From positions 1,302,001 through 1,366,000 of the forward strand of contig NZ_JAERRG010000001.1 in assembly GCF_016741935.1 (NCBI RefSeq): a stretch of 64,000 nucleotides of DNA, written 5' to 3'. Origin of the DNA: Streptomyces endocoffeicus (lineage in GTDB: Bacteria > Actinomycetota > Actinomycetes > Streptomycetales > Streptomycetaceae). The notes beneath the pieces were generated by a model. The model saw only the letters and a program-made list of their open reading frames with translations. It made no database searches and had not been told where the DNA came from. Position 1 is the first letter of the stretch; each line of letters starts with the position of its first letter. Shown in pieces: positions 29,341-37,559 of the stretch. Position numbers and translations under genes: made by a program.

Positions 29341-29931
29341 TCAGCAGCGCAGAACGACGGACCGCGAGGAGAGCCGGCCGGCCGGGACGTCGCCCCCGGC
29401 GCCGAACGCGCCGATGCCCGGCGCCGGATCGCCGGGGCGGCCGCGGACCGCGCCGAGCACGAGCGGGCCGAGCGACGTCGAGAGGGACCGATGGGCGCCG
29501 AACGAGGCGCCGTGAGCCACCCGCCCGGCGTGCCGGGCCGGATGCCCGGCACCGTCCCGGACGGAGAACGCCGCCGACGCCGAGGAGGTGAGGCGCTCGT
29601 CCTCGGTCTCCGGCGCCACCGGAACAGGGATGACGGGAGCGGGAGCACCCGCGGGGGCGGACGCGGCGAGGGCCCGGGCCGAGGCGGGAGCACCGGCGCC
29701 ACCGGGCACGGGCGTGGCCGGGGCCCGGTTCGGCACTCCGGCCGTCCCGGCCGCCCCAGCCGCCCCGGCCTTACCGGTCGCGCACCGCTCCGGCCCGGTG
29801 GACGGCGAGGCGCGGACGACCCCCAGGGCCAGCACGGCGTGCAGCAGCGTGGCCGCCAGCAGCAGAAGGACGGCGGCCGCGCACGGGCCGCCGCACACCG
29901 CGGGGCGGTTCGTCCTGCCGCCGTGCACCAT
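29341..29931 (-). CDS. Hypothetical membrane-anchored or secreted protein, 196 residues
   Basis: Not recognised. One hydrophobic segment near the N-terminus (CAAAVLLLLAATLLHAVLAL, about 17-36) could be a membrane anchor or signal sequence. The rest is Ala/Gly/Pro-rich low complexity with little predicted structure until RLSSRSVVLRC at the end. ATG 29931 follows GGGAGG, and codon use is strongly GC3-biased, supporting a real gene. No domain or function is assigned. It may be cotranscribed with the 109-residue gene downstream. Confidence 0.6.
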   Translation of the reverse strand: MVHGGRTNRPAVCGGPCAAAVLLLLAATLLHAVLALGVVRASPSTGPERCATGKAGAAGAAGTAGVPNRAPATPVPGGAGAPASARALAASAPAGAPAPVIPVPVAPETEDERLTSSASAAFSVRDGAGHPARHAGRVAHGASFGAHRSLSTSLGPLVLGAVRGRPGDPAPGIGAFGAGGDVPAGRLSSRSVVLRC

Positions 29932-30000
29932 GCGGCCTCCCTCGCTGATCCCCCTCCAGGGAACCCCGCACAGCGGAAGAGAGCGCTCCGATTGCCGGGA

Positions 30001-30014
30001 AAAGTCCAGACTTT
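30001..30014 (-). promoter_or_regulatory. Perfect palindrome AAAGTC-CA-GACTTT upstream of the hypothetical membrane protein
   Basis: A 14-base perfect dyad, AT-rich against its surroundings, 70 bases before ATG 29931 and between two same-strand genes. It could be an operator or promoter element. No regulator is assigned. Confidence 0.35.
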
Positions 30015-30085
30015 CACCCGTGTCGGTTATCTACTCGAACGCCCATAACGCCATATTTCGAGGAGCGACCGGCCGCGTGGTGTGA

Positions 30086-30412
30086 TCATTCGAGCAATGC
30101 GGCCGGTGCGGCCTGCCGCCAGGAGTCGAGCAGGATGTCCCGCAGCTCATCGAGGTCGTCCAGCGCGGCGAGCCGCACCCGCACCCAGGCCGAACTCGCC
30201 TCATGGGCGGCGACCCAGAACTTCTCCGGCTCCGCCAGCACCAGCTCCTCCCGCTCCACCTTGGGACATCTGACGGCCATCGAGGTCTCGTCCTCGGGCA
30301 AGGTGGCGAACATCTTCCCGGCGACCCTGAAGGTGGGCATCGACCAGGCGATCTTCTCTGTGGTCTCCGGCAGCGACAGGGCGATGGCACGGACATCATC
30401 GGAGGTGGTCAT
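30086..30412 (-). CDS. MmcQ/YjbR-family protein
   Basis: A 108-residue protein of the MmcQ/YjbR (DUF419-like) family, a small double-wing DNA-binding-like or CyaY-like fold of unknown function. It shows DVRAIALSLPETTEKIAWSMPTFRVAGKMFATL, the conserved opening where the protein recognises its own family motif (LPET-W-PTFRV--K-FA), and ends WVRVRLAALDDLDELRDILLDSWR. The start MTTSDDV at 30412 is chosen because it precedes the family motif closely; 14 extra residues are possible upstream (30454). Downstream of the GNAT gene on the same strand across 66 bases. Confidence 0.85.
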   Translation of the reverse strand: MTTSDDVRAIALSLPETTEKIAWSMPTFRVAGKMFATLPEDETSMAVRCPKVEREELVLAEPEKFWVAAHEASSAWVRVRLAALDDLDELRDILLDSWRQAAPAALLE

Positions 30413-30478
30413 GGCCAGACCGTAGAACACCCCACCGACAAGGTTCCCGGCCACGTCCGCCCCCGGCCCCGGCTGTCA

Positions 30479-31255
30479 TCAGCCCGGGTACACGTACGGC
30501 GTGGTGGTGGTCAGGGGCACGAAGCCGAGCCGGCGCAGGATCGGGCGGCTCAGGCTGGACGCGTCCACCTGGAGATAGCGATAGCCGCGGTCGGCGGCGA
30601 TACGGGCCCGGAACGCGACGAGGGCGCGGTAGACGCCCCGGCCACGCCACTCCGGCACGGTGCCGCCACCCCAGAGCCCGGCGAACGGCACCCCCGGCGG
30701 CAGCTCCATCCGCGCCGCGCTGACCGGCCGGTCACCGTCCATGGCCACCACCGCGACGACCGTGTCCGGCTCCTCGGCGAGCTGGGCGAGGAGCCGGTGC
30801 CGGAGATGGGCGCCGTCGTCGCCGAACGCCCGCTCATGGACGCGCACCACCCGTTCCACACCGGCCGCGTCGGCCACCGGGAGCAGCCGGACGCCCTGGG
30901 GCGGTTCGACGGCGGTGTCCAGCTCCGCCACCTGGGCGACCATCAGCGTCTCCTCGGGCTCGGGGGCGAACCCGGCGGCCCGGAGCCGTTCGGCGAGGTC
31001 GCCGGGGCGGTCATGCGCGTACAGCTTCCACTCGAACGCGCGGTCCGCGCCCCCGAAGTGCCGTATCTGCGCGGCGATCTCCGCATCGGCGGTGGCGGCG
31101 TCCAGATCCGACCACAGGACGCCGTTCCAGTCGTCGCGGCCGCCGGTCTGCCGCACCACCGCGCCCACACGCTCCACCCGGACACCGGGGCCGTCGGCCC
31201 GCGCGCCCTGTCTCATCTCCCGGTCGTACAGCTCACGCACCACATCACGATCCAT
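30479..31255 (-). CDS. GNAT-family N-acetyltransferase
   Basis: A 258-residue protein. The C-terminal GNAT domain (about 125-255) has ARMELPPGVPFAGLWGGGTVPEWRGRGVYRALVAFRARIA, where RGRGVYRAL is the acetyl-CoA loop, then GYRYLQVDASSLSRPILRRLGF, a typical GNAT end. The N-terminal half (about 1-120) is probably a second, degenerate GNAT-like domain, as WNGVLWSDLDAATADAEI and YAHDRPGDLAERLRAAGF suggest. Substrate unknown. Codes on the same strand as the MmcQ gene, 66 bases apart. Confidence 0.82.
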   Translation of the reverse strand: MDRDVVRELYDREMRQGARADGPGVRVERVGAVVRQTGGRDDWNGVLWSDLDAATADAEIAAQIRHFGGADRAFEWKLYAHDRPGDLAERLRAAGFAPEPEETLMVAQVAELDTAVEPPQGVRLLPVADAAGVERVVRVHERAFGDDGAHLRHRLLAQLAEEPDTVVAVVAMDGDRPVSAARMELPPGVPFAGLWGGGTVPEWRGRGVYRALVAFRARIAADRGYRYLQVDASSLSRPILRRLGFVPLTTTTPYVYPG

Positions 31256-31319
31256 CCGCCCACCCCAGCACCGGGCCCTGCCAACGGCAATCGATTATCG
31301 GGCCCTCGGGGCCGGCGCG

Positions 31320-32255
31320 TTACGACGCGCCCTCCGCCCCGGCGGCGTAGTGGACGGCGATCCGGGCCCCGAGGCGCGCGTTGTTCCTGACCAGGGCGAT
31401 ATTGGTCCGCAGGCTCTCCCCCTCCGTCAACTCCACGATCCGGCCCAGCAGATACGGGGTCGCGTCCTTGCCGCCGATCCCCGCCTCCGCCATCTCGGCG
31501 AGGGCCCGCTCGATGACGCCGTCCATCCGCTCGGCGGGGATCTCCTCGGCCTCGGGAACCGGGTTGGCGATGCTCAGCCCCGCCGTCATGCCCAGCTCCC
31601 ACTGGGCGCGCATGGTGGCGGCGATCTCCTCGGGCGAGTCGACGCGCAGCGGGGAGCGGAAGCCGCTCGCCCGGGAGTAGAAGGCGGGGAAGTCGTCGGT
31701 GCCGTAGGTGAGCACCGGAACACCCAGGGTCTCCAGCTTCTCCAGGGTCAGCCCGATGTCGAGGATGCTCTTGACCCCGGCGCTGATGACGGCCACCGGG
31801 GTGGTGGCGAGCTCGGTGAGATCGGCGCTGATGTCGAAGGACCGCTCCGCTCCCCGGTGCACTCCGCCGATGCCACCGGTGACGAAGACCCGGATCCCGG
31901 CGAGTGCGGCGAGCCTCATGGTGGACGCCACGGTGGTGGCGCCATGGCCGCCGCGCGCGATGACATGGGCGAGGTCGCGCACGCTGACCTTGCCCACCTC
32001 GGGGCTGGTGGCGAGCAGCTCCAGATCGGCCCGCTCCAGACCGGCGCGCGGCCTGCCGTGGAGGACGGCGATGGTGGCGGGGACCGCGCCCCCGGCGCGG
32101 ATGATCGCCTCGACCTCGGTGGCCATCTCGACGTTCTGCGGATACGGCATGCCGTGGCTGATGATGGTGGACTCCAGCGCGACCACGGGACGGCCGTCGT
32201 GCAGGGCCTCCGCGACCTCCTCGGTGAGGGTCAGCCGGGGGTGGGGCGTGGTCAT
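31320..32255 (-). CDS. psuG: Pseudouridine-5'-phosphate glycosidase
   Basis: A 311-residue Mn-dependent lyase that splits pseudouridine 5'-phosphate to uracil and ribose 5-phosphate in RNA-base salvage. Family motifs are plain: VVALESTIISHGMPYPQN (about 24), GKVSVRDL, GGHGATTVASTM (about 102), FVTGGIGGVHRGAE (about 121), VISAGVKSILDI (about 155), ETLGVPVLTYGTDDFPAFY (about 172) and AGLSIANPVP (about 228). Length is normal. It overlaps the upstream kinase gene by 4 bases, so the pair is translationally coupled; the kinase makes its substrate. Confidence 0.96.
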   Translation of the reverse strand: MTTPHPRLTLTEEVAEALHDGRPVVALESTIISHGMPYPQNVEMATEVEAIIRAGGAVPATIAVLHGRPRAGLERADLELLATSPEVGKVSVRDLAHVIARGGHGATTVASTMRLAALAGIRVFVTGGIGGVHRGAERSFDISADLTELATTPVAVISAGVKSILDIGLTLEKLETLGVPVLTYGTDDFPAFYSRASGFRSPLRVDSPEEIAATMRAQWELGMTAGLSIANPVPEAEEIPAERMDGVIERALAEMAEAGIGGKDATPYLLGRIVELTEGESLRTNIALVRNNARLGARIAVHYAAGAEGAS

Positions 32256-33388
32256 GTGGTCCTCCGCAGCGGGGCGTCGAGCGCGTCCTCGATCAGACGC
32301 GGGGTCAGGTCGGGTCGTACGGTGGCGGGGGTGGCCACCGTCAGCGCGGCGGCGGCGTGGCCGTAGCGGGCGGCGTCCACCGGGTCGGCGCCACCGAGCA
32401 GGGCGTGGGCGAACGCGCCGAGCATCGCGTCACCGGCCCCGGTGACGTCCCGCACCTCGGCCGGTGGCGCCTCCAGCCCCACCCGGCCCTCGTCGAGGGT
32501 GCTCAGCAGGGAGCCGCGCGCACCGAGCCGCACCCACACATGCCGCACCCCGCGCTCGTGGAGGGCGGCCACCGCCCCGAGCAGCTCCGGGTCGTCCGCG
32601 TCCGTGGCCCCGTCGAGATCCCGCCCGGCCAGCGCGCCCAGCTCCGCCACATTGGGCGTGACGGCGAAGACCGGCCGCCCGGCGGCGAACAGCGGGGCCA
32701 GCAGCGCCGCCTTGGGGACGCTCACCGGGTCGATCAGCGTCTGGACACCGGTGGCGGAGGCGAGGTCCAGGACGTAGGAGAGCACCCGCGCGGAGAGGTT
32801 CCCGTCCAGCACCAGCAGACCGGCGTTGCCGATGAGCTCCCGCGCGGTGTGGAGGTGCTCGGGGGCCAGCGCGTCGGTGGCGGCCATGTCGGCGATGGCC
32901 ACCACCAGATCGCCGTCGGCGTCCAGCACCGCCGTATAGGTGCCGGTGGGGTGCGGGCCGCGGTGCACCTGCTCGACGCGCACCCCGGCGGCCTGGGTCT
33001 CGCTCAGCAGCCGCTCCCCCGCCGCGTCCTGCCCCACCGCGGCGATGAGATGGGTGGGGGTGCCCAGCCGGGCGAGGTTCTCGGCGATGTTGCGGGCCAC
33101 CCCGCCGGGGCTGGTGTGGGACCGCCCGGGATTGCTGGTGCGGTACGCCACGGGGGCGAGGCTGCGCACCTTGATGTCCACATTGGCCCCGCCGATGACC
33201 ACCACCGCGTGCTCCTGGCGCAGGATGTAGCCACGCCCCAGGATGGCGCCCTTCTTGCCCAGGTTGGACAGATGCACATTGACCGCGGCCCGCGTGGTCC
33301 CGAGGGCGTCGGCGATGGACTGGGCCCCGGCCAGCGGGTCCCGCCGCAGCAGCGCGAGTATCTCCCGCTCCCTGCGCGTCAGCGTCAT
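32252..33388 (-). CDS. psuK: Pseudouridine kinase (PfkB family) with N-terminal HTH domain
   Basis: A 378-residue sugar kinase of the PfkB family that phosphorylates pseudouridine. An N-terminal winged helix-turn-helix (about 1-55: REREILALLRRDPLAGAQSIADALGTTRAAVNVHLSNL) precedes the kinase domain (about 62-370), which has VVVIGGANVDIKV, SPGGVARNIAENLARLG and the C-terminal PfkB signature DVTGAGDAMLGAFAHALL with the catalytic Asp. The extra HTH is known in YeiC-type pseudouridine kinases and suggests self-regulation of the operon. ATG 33388 opens close to the HTH. It is first in the psuK-psuG pair. Confidence 0.93.
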   Translation of the reverse strand: MTLTRREREILALLRRDPLAGAQSIADALGTTRAAVNVHLSNLGKKGAILGRGYILRQEHAVVVIGGANVDIKVRSLAPVAYRTSNPGRSHTSPGGVARNIAENLARLGTPTHLIAAVGQDAAGERLLSETQAAGVRVEQVHRGPHPTGTYTAVLDADGDLVVAIADMAATDALAPEHLHTARELIGNAGLLVLDGNLSARVLSYVLDLASATGVQTLIDPVSVPKAALLAPLFAAGRPVFAVTPNVAELGALAGRDLDGATDADDPELLGAVAALHERGVRHVWVRLGARGSLLSTLDEGRVGLEAPPAEVRDVTGAGDAMLGAFAHALLGGADPVDAARYGHAAAALTVATPATVRPDLTPRLIEDALDAPLRRTT

Positions 33389-33424
33389 ATTCAGCAGACT
33401 AAAGCAAACTTAGCTCGGTAAACA

Positions 33425-33440
33425 GGCCCCGTCAGGGGCC
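33425..33440 (+). promoter_or_regulatory. Small hairpin GGCCCC-4-GGGGCC in the psuK / ATP-grasp divergent gap
   Basis: A perfect 6-base stem with GTCA loop in the 190-base divergent region. Next to it, closer to psuK, the DNA is AT-richer (CTAAAGCAAACTTAG at about 33399) and could hold the psuK promoter or operator. Function undetermined. Confidence 0.3.
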
Positions 33441-33515
33441 GATGAACAGGCCACTGACGGCCATGGGTTGGCCCAGGAGATCGTAAAAGAACGGCGGATG
33501 ACATCCTGAGGAGCC

Positions 33516-33563
33516 ATGGCTCGCCGGACACTCTCGGCAGCAGCCCGGGAACCTGTCCGGTGA
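33516..33563 (+). CDS. Putative 15-codon micro-ORF ahead of the ATP-grasp pair
   Basis: TGAGGAGCC then ATG at 33516 gives an excellent ribosome site. It encodes 15 residues (MARRTLSAAAREPVR) and stops 15 bases before the first ATP-grasp ATG. It may be a leader ORF coupling translation, or conceivably a short peptide substrate for the ligases. No homology is recognised, and it may be chance. Confidence 0.3.
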   Translation: MARRTLSAAAREPVR

Positions 33564-33578
33564 CGAGGAAGAAGACCC

Positions 33579-34508
33579 ATGAGACTCTGCTTTCTGGTGG
33601 AGGAGCGCTATCGCCATGACGGCATGCCGCGTGAGGTGATCCGTCAGCTCTCCGCCTGGGGCCACCAGGTGGACGTGGTCCGGCCGGGTCGTTCCCTGAT
33701 GCGGATGTCCGACGCGGTGCGGGCGGGCAGCCATGACGCCTGGGTGCTCAAGACGGTGTCCGGAGGCCCCGGGCTGATGCTGCTGGAGGCCGCGGCGGCG
33801 GTCGGGCTGACCACCGTCAACGACGCCCGCGCCATCCGGGGCGTACGGGACAAGGCCCTGGCGGCCGCCATCGGGCGCAGCCGTGGCCTGCCGATGCCGC
33901 CCACCTACGCGGCGGCCCGGCCCGAGGCGCTGGAGGAGATACCGGAGGCCGAGTTCCCGCTGGTGGTCAAGCCCGCGGACGGCAGCTCGGGGCGGGCCGT
34001 GCGGCTGGTGCCGACCCCGGACCGGCTCAGGGCGCTGCGCGCCGAGCTGGCGGCGGAGGACATGCTCATCGCCCAGCCGTATGTGCCGAATTCGGGCATC
34101 GACCTCAAGGTGTACTGCGTGGGCGGGGAGTTGTACGCCACCGAGCGGGGGTCGCCGCTCGGCCCCGACGGGGGCGCACGCGGCCGTCGGGTACCGCTGT
34201 CCGCCGAAGTGGCGGCCATCGCCGCCGAGGTCGGTGTGGTCTACGGCCTCGATCTGTACGGGGTGGATGTGCTGCTGGGCCCGGACGGGCCGGTGGTCGT
34301 CGATGTGAACGACTTCCCCAGCTTCAAGGAGGTGCCGGACGCGGCTGCCCGGGTGGGGCGCGTGGTACTGGAGTTGGCGCGCGGCGGCGGTGGCCGGTCC
34401 GGGCCCGAGCTCGTCGGCGCCCTCACCGGAGCCGAGTCGGCGGTGCACACTCCGGAGCCGCCCACGGCCACGAGCCGGATGACCGCCACGGTGAGCGGCG
34501 GCCGATGA
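33579..34508 (+). CDS. ATP-grasp ligase A (RimK-like fold)
   Basis: A 309-residue ATP-grasp protein. An N-terminal pre-ATP-grasp domain (MRLCFLVEERYRHDGMPREVIRQLSAWGH) leads to the ATP-binding core: FPLVVKPADGSSGRAVRLV (Lys and glycine-rich loop, about 126-145), MLIAQPYVPNSGIDLKVYCVGG (about 162) and LDLYGVDVLLGPDGPVVVDVNDFPSFK (metal-binding Asp and Asn, about 225-250). Enzymes of this type join carboxylates to amines through an acyl phosphate. The C-terminal 40 residues are low complexity. ATG 33579 follows GAGGAA. It overlaps the next ligase gene by 4 bases (ATGA). Substrate unknown. Confidence 0.85.
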   Translation: MRLCFLVEERYRHDGMPREVIRQLSAWGHQVDVVRPGRSLMRMSDAVRAGSHDAWVLKTVSGGPGLMLLEAAAAVGLTTVNDARAIRGVRDKALAAAIGRSRGLPMPPTYAAARPEALEEIPEAEFPLVVKPADGSSGRAVRLVPTPDRLRALRAELAAEDMLIAQPYVPNSGIDLKVYCVGGELYATERGSPLGPDGGARGRRVPLSAEVAAIAAEVGVVYGLDLYGVDVLLGPDGPVVVDVNDFPSFKEVPDAAARVGRVVLELARGGGGRSGPELVGALTGAESAVHTPEPPTATSRMTATVSGGR

Positions 34509-35335
34509 GGATCGGCCTGATCACCGCCGACCCCGGCCATCAACTCCTCGCCGACGCCACGGCTCTGCTGACCCCTCGCCATGAGGTGGTGGCGCTCGAC
34601 CCGCGTGACCACCGCGGAACGGAGACGCGGGACCCGGCCTCCGGAGAACTCGCCGATGTGTATCTGCTGAAGGCCCGGACACCACCCGCGCTGGCGCTCG
34701 CGATGTCCCTGGAGCGGCGTGGCGCCCCGGTGGTGAACTCCGCCGCGGCCACCGCGTGGTGCCAGGACCGGACGGCGATGGCCGAACGGGCGCTCCGCGC
34801 CGGTCTGCCGTTCGCCCCCACCCGTACCGCGGCCTCCCTCGCCGGACTGGCGGCGGAGCCGCTCCGGCGTCCCGTCGTCGTCAAGAGCCGTCACAGCCGC
34901 CGCCATGATCTGGTGGCCCGGGTGGACGACGCCGCACATCTGCGTGCCCTGACCGTGGACTGGGCGGATGAGCCCGTGGTGGTGCAGGACTTCGTTCCGA
35001 ACGACGGCTGGGACCACAAGCTGTGGGTGGTCGCGGGCCGGGTGTTCGCCGCGCTGCGCCGGTCGGAGCTGGCGGCCGGTGGCCGCGGTCCGAACCTGCC
35101 GCTGGCCCTGGACGCGCTGCCACCGGGCTGGCTGGATCCGGTGCTCCGGGTCGGTCCGGTGTTCTCGCTGGACGTCTACGGCGTGGATCTGATCGACTCG
35201 GGTGGCGGCGCCCCGCTGATCGTGGACATCAACGCCTTCCCGGGAATCCGAGGTCAGGCCGGGGCTCCCGAGGCGCTGGCGGCGCTGGCGCTGCGGACTG
35301 CCGAACGGGGCGGACTCACCGTCTCCCACACATGA
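34505..35335 (+). CDS. ATP-grasp ligase B, coupled to ligase A
   Basis: A 276-residue ATP-grasp protein, paralogous in layout to the upstream one. Core elements: RPVVVKSRHSRRHDLVARVDD (about 121), VVQDFVPNDGWDHKLWVVAGRVFAALR (about 160) and FSLDVYGVDLIDSGGGAPLIVDINAFPGI (about 223-251; metal-site Asp and Asn). The start ATG overlaps the stop of ligase A, so both are made together. Two different ATP-grasp enzymes in one operon suggest two successive ligations, or a complex; no peptide precursor, racemase or transporter is adjacent. The type II thioesterase gene lies 161 bases downstream. Confidence 0.83.
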   Translation: MRIGLITADPGHQLLADATALLTPRHEVVALDPRDHRGTETRDPASGELADVYLLKARTPPALALAMSLERRGAPVVNSAAATAWCQDRTAMAERALRAGLPFAPTRTAASLAGLAAEPLRRPVVVKSRHSRRHDLVARVDDAAHLRALTVDWADEPVVVQDFVPNDGWDHKLWVVAGRVFAALRRSELAAGGRGPNLPLALDALPPGWLDPVLRVGPVFSLDVYGVDLIDSGGGAPLIVDINAFPGIRGQAGAPEALAALALRTAERGGLTVSHT

Positions 35336-35352
35336 CCGACACGAGGGAAATA

Positions 35353-35368
35353 CTAGGGGACTCCCGGC
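35353..35368 (+). promoter_or_regulatory. Possible PAS-LuxR-type box upstream of the thioesterase gene
   Basis: CTAGGGGACTCCCGGC agrees at 12 of 16 positions with the PAS-LuxR operator pattern CTVGGGAWWTCCCBAG described for PimM-type regulators. A second TAGGGG follows 20 bases later (35374). It is 144 bases before the thioesterase start. No PAS-LuxR gene is in the window. Confidence 0.3.
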
Positions 35369-35496
35369 CGAAATAGGGGTGGCCGCAGGTCGGATGGGAC
35401 GGGCAGGGTGGTCTACTGGTCTGCGCGCGATCCGAGGCACGCGCGCGACAGCCACCCGACAGCCGCCGCGGAGCGAGCGGCGCGAAAGGACATCAC

Positions 35497-36252
35497 GTGA
35501 CCGCAAACCCCACCGGCACAAGCCTGTGGATCAGGCAGTTCCACCCCGCGCCGGCAGCGGCGACGCGACTCGTCTGCCTGCCCCACGCCGGCGGGTCCGC
35601 CTCCTACTACTTCCCCGTCTCCAAGGCCCTCTCGCCCACGATAGACGTGCTCGCCGTGCAGTACCCGGGGCGCCAGGACCGGCGCAACGAGAAGTGCGTG
35701 GACAGCATCGCCGAACTGGCCGACGCGCTGGTGCCCGAATTGCTGCCGTATACGGACAAGCCGGTGGCGCTTTTCGGCCACAGCATGGGCGCCACGCTGA
35801 GCTTCGAGATCGCCCTGCGCCTGGAGCAGAAGGGCGTGCAGCCGGTGGCGCTGTTCGCCTCGGGGCGGCGCGCCCCGTCCTGCCACCGTGACGAGTCCGT
35901 CCACCTCCGCGACGACGACGGGCTGATCGCCGAGATGAAGGCCCTGAGCGGCACCGACACCTCGCTCCTCGGCGACGACGAGATCCTCCGGATGGTGCTG
36001 CCCTCGATCCGCAGCGACTACAAGGCGGCCGAGACCTATCGCTACACCCCCGGCCCGCAACTGGCGACGCCCATCCACGCGCATGTGGGGGACGACGACC
36101 CCAAGGCGACCGTCGAGGAGGCCCGCGCCTGGGGCGAGCACACCACCGGTGGCTTCGACCTCCAGGTCTACCCCGGCGGCCACTTCTACCTCAACGACCA
36201 GGCGCCGCGGGTGATCGCGTCGATCCGGGACGTACTGACCGCGAAGTCCTGA
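35497..36252 (+). CDS. Type II thioesterase
   Basis: A 251-residue alpha-beta hydrolase of the stand-alone thioesterase family that clears wrong acyl groups from PKS or NRPS carriers. Motifs: LVCLPHAGGSASYYFPVSKAL (oxyanion region, about 25), VQYPGRQDRRNE (about 49), LFGHSMGATLSFE (nucleophile Ser, about 91), HVGDDDPKATVEEARAW (Asp, about 191) and YPGGHFYL (His, about 222). The start is GTG 35497 with GAAAGGA upstream. It is 161 bases downstream of the ATP-grasp pair and about 11 kb from the nearest PKS gene, so its partner synthase is not obvious; either polyketide locus could use it. Confidence 0.92.
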   Translation: MTANPTGTSLWIRQFHPAPAAATRLVCLPHAGGSASYYFPVSKALSPTIDVLAVQYPGRQDRRNEKCVDSIAELADALVPELLPYTDKPVALFGHSMGATLSFEIALRLEQKGVQPVALFASGRRAPSCHRDESVHLRDDDGLIAEMKALSGTDTSLLGDDEILRMVLPSIRSDYKAAETYRYTPGPQLATPIHAHVGDDDPKATVEEARAWGEHTTGGFDLQVYPGGHFYLNDQAPRVIASIRDVLTAKS

Positions 36253-36275
36253 ACACCCGCCCGGCCGCGGGGCGT

Positions 36276-37490
36276 TCAGCCGTTGGGTCGGTGGGTCAGG
36301 ACGGTCCGGATGTAGTCCTCCACGGTGGCGTCCAGGCCCACGTCCCGGCCGGTCCGCTCGGACAACAGCCAGCGGTGTTCGAGCAGTTCGTAGTAGATCT
36401 GCGCGGTGTCGGTGGCACCGCGCAGTTCCTTGGGCACGGCCCGCACGGTGGGCCGGAAGACATCGCGGACCCACCGGTGGGCGAGCACCTCAGGGCGGGC
36501 GCCGAGCGGATCGCCGGGCGCGTAGTCGTCCTGGGTGGCCATCCAGGTCTCCAGGTCGTTCAGGAGGCTGCGGGCCTGGTTCTCCTCCGCGTCGAGCCCG
36601 GTCAGCCGCAGCAACTGCCGCTGGTGGTGGCCCGCGTCCACGACCTTGGGCAGGAAGGTGACGTTGTCGCCGTCGGGCGAGCGCTCGATCTGCATCTCCG
36701 CCACGTCGAACCCGAGGTCGTTCAGGCGGCGGACGCGCTGGTCGATGGCGTGGCGTTGGGCGAGCGGATAGACCGACTGACGGGTCAGCTCATGCCACAG
36801 GTCGCAGTAGCGCTCGACGATGGCCTGGCCGAAGAGCACCGGGTCGACCGAGGGGTGCAGGGAGCCACTGGCCTCCAGGTCCATCAGCTCGCCCGCGATG
36901 TTCACCCGCGCCACCTCGACGTCGTACTCCCGCTGTCCGCTGGTGAGCCTCGGCTGGATCTGCCCGGTCTCGGCGTCCACCAGATAGGCGGCGTACGCGC
37001 CCGCGTCGCGCCGGAAGAGGGTGTTGGACAGCGAGCAGTCGCCCCAGGCGAACCCGGCCAGATGCAACCGCACCAGCAGCACGGCGAGCGCGTCGAGCAG
37101 CCGTCTGATGGTGCTGGGCCGCATGGTGGTCTGGAACATCGACCGGTACGGCTGCGACCCCGCCAGATGGCGGGTGATCAGCGCCGGTTCCAGTGGTTCG
37201 CCGTGCTCGTCGGTGCGCCCGGTCACCACCGCGAGCGCGTCCACCGCGGGGACGGCGAGCCGGTCCAGGTCGCGCAGCAGCCCGTACTCCCGCACCGCCG
37301 CCCACTCGCCGACCTCCTTGACCGCCACGATCTCGCCGCCCGCCCGCGCGAAGCGCACGACATGGCGGGAGATGCCCCGGTCCAGCGCGACCAGATGCTC
37401 CTCCGGCCACTCCTCCAGCGGGACGTTCCACGGCAGATCGAGCAGGGACGCCGGATGCTCGGGCGACGTGGCGGTGATCTGCAGCTCCAT
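36276..37490 (-). CDS. DUF4032 protein (LPS kinase-like fold)
   Basis: A 404-residue protein of the actinobacterial DUF4032 family, whose N-terminal part has a kinase-like (Kdo/WaaP-like) fold. Seen here: VRFARAGGEIVAVKEVGEWAAVREYGLLRDLDRLAVP (Lys and helix-C-like part, about 45-80), LAVLLVRLHLAGFAWGDCSLSNTLFRRDAG (catalytic-loop-like, about 138-167; GDCSLSN) and YLVDAETGQIQPRL (DFG-like Asp-Ala-Glu). The C-terminal half (about 200-400) is DUF4032-specific. The true substrate is unknown. It is convergent with the thioesterase gene and divergent from the SDR gene. Confidence 0.88.
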   Translation of the reverse strand: MELQITATSPEHPASLLDLPWNVPLEEWPEEHLVALDRGISRHVVRFARAGGEIVAVKEVGEWAAVREYGLLRDLDRLAVPAVDALAVVTGRTDEHGEPLEPALITRHLAGSQPYRSMFQTTMRPSTIRRLLDALAVLLVRLHLAGFAWGDCSLSNTLFRRDAGAYAAYLVDAETGQIQPRLTSGQREYDVEVARVNIAGELMDLEASGSLHPSVDPVLFGQAIVERYCDLWHELTRQSVYPLAQRHAIDQRVRRLNDLGFDVAEMQIERSPDGDNVTFLPKVVDAGHHQRQLLRLTGLDAEENQARSLLNDLETWMATQDDYAPGDPLGARPEVLAHRWVRDVFRPTVRAVPKELRGATDTAQIYYELLEHRWLLSERTGRDVGLDATVEDYIRTVLTHRPNG

Positions 37491-37528
37491 GGCACCCCAG
37501 TGTGCGGTACGGAAGTGTCATCGGAGCC

Positions 37529-37555
37529 GATCGTGCGGCGACCCGACGCACGATC
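37529..37555. promoter_or_regulatory. Inverted repeat GATCGTGCG-9-CGCACGATC
   Basis: Perfect 9-base arms at 37529-37537 and 37547-37555, 9-base loop, in the 174-base divergent gap between DUF4032 and SDR genes. It may be an operator; it is also a plausible leader hairpin for the DUF4032 gene transcript. Confidence 0.5.
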
Positions 37556-37559
37556 AAAT

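Noticed and set aside
28717..30048. 443-codon plus-strand frame over the two small hypothetical genes
   Set aside because: Arg/Gly-rich and starts in a minisatellite; the minus-strand genes have good ribosome sites, GC3 bias and a hydrophobic N-terminal segment.
33425..33440. GGCCCC-4-GGGGCC hairpin considered as a terminator
   Set aside because: It is at the start sides of two divergent genes, where a terminator has no obvious transcript to end.
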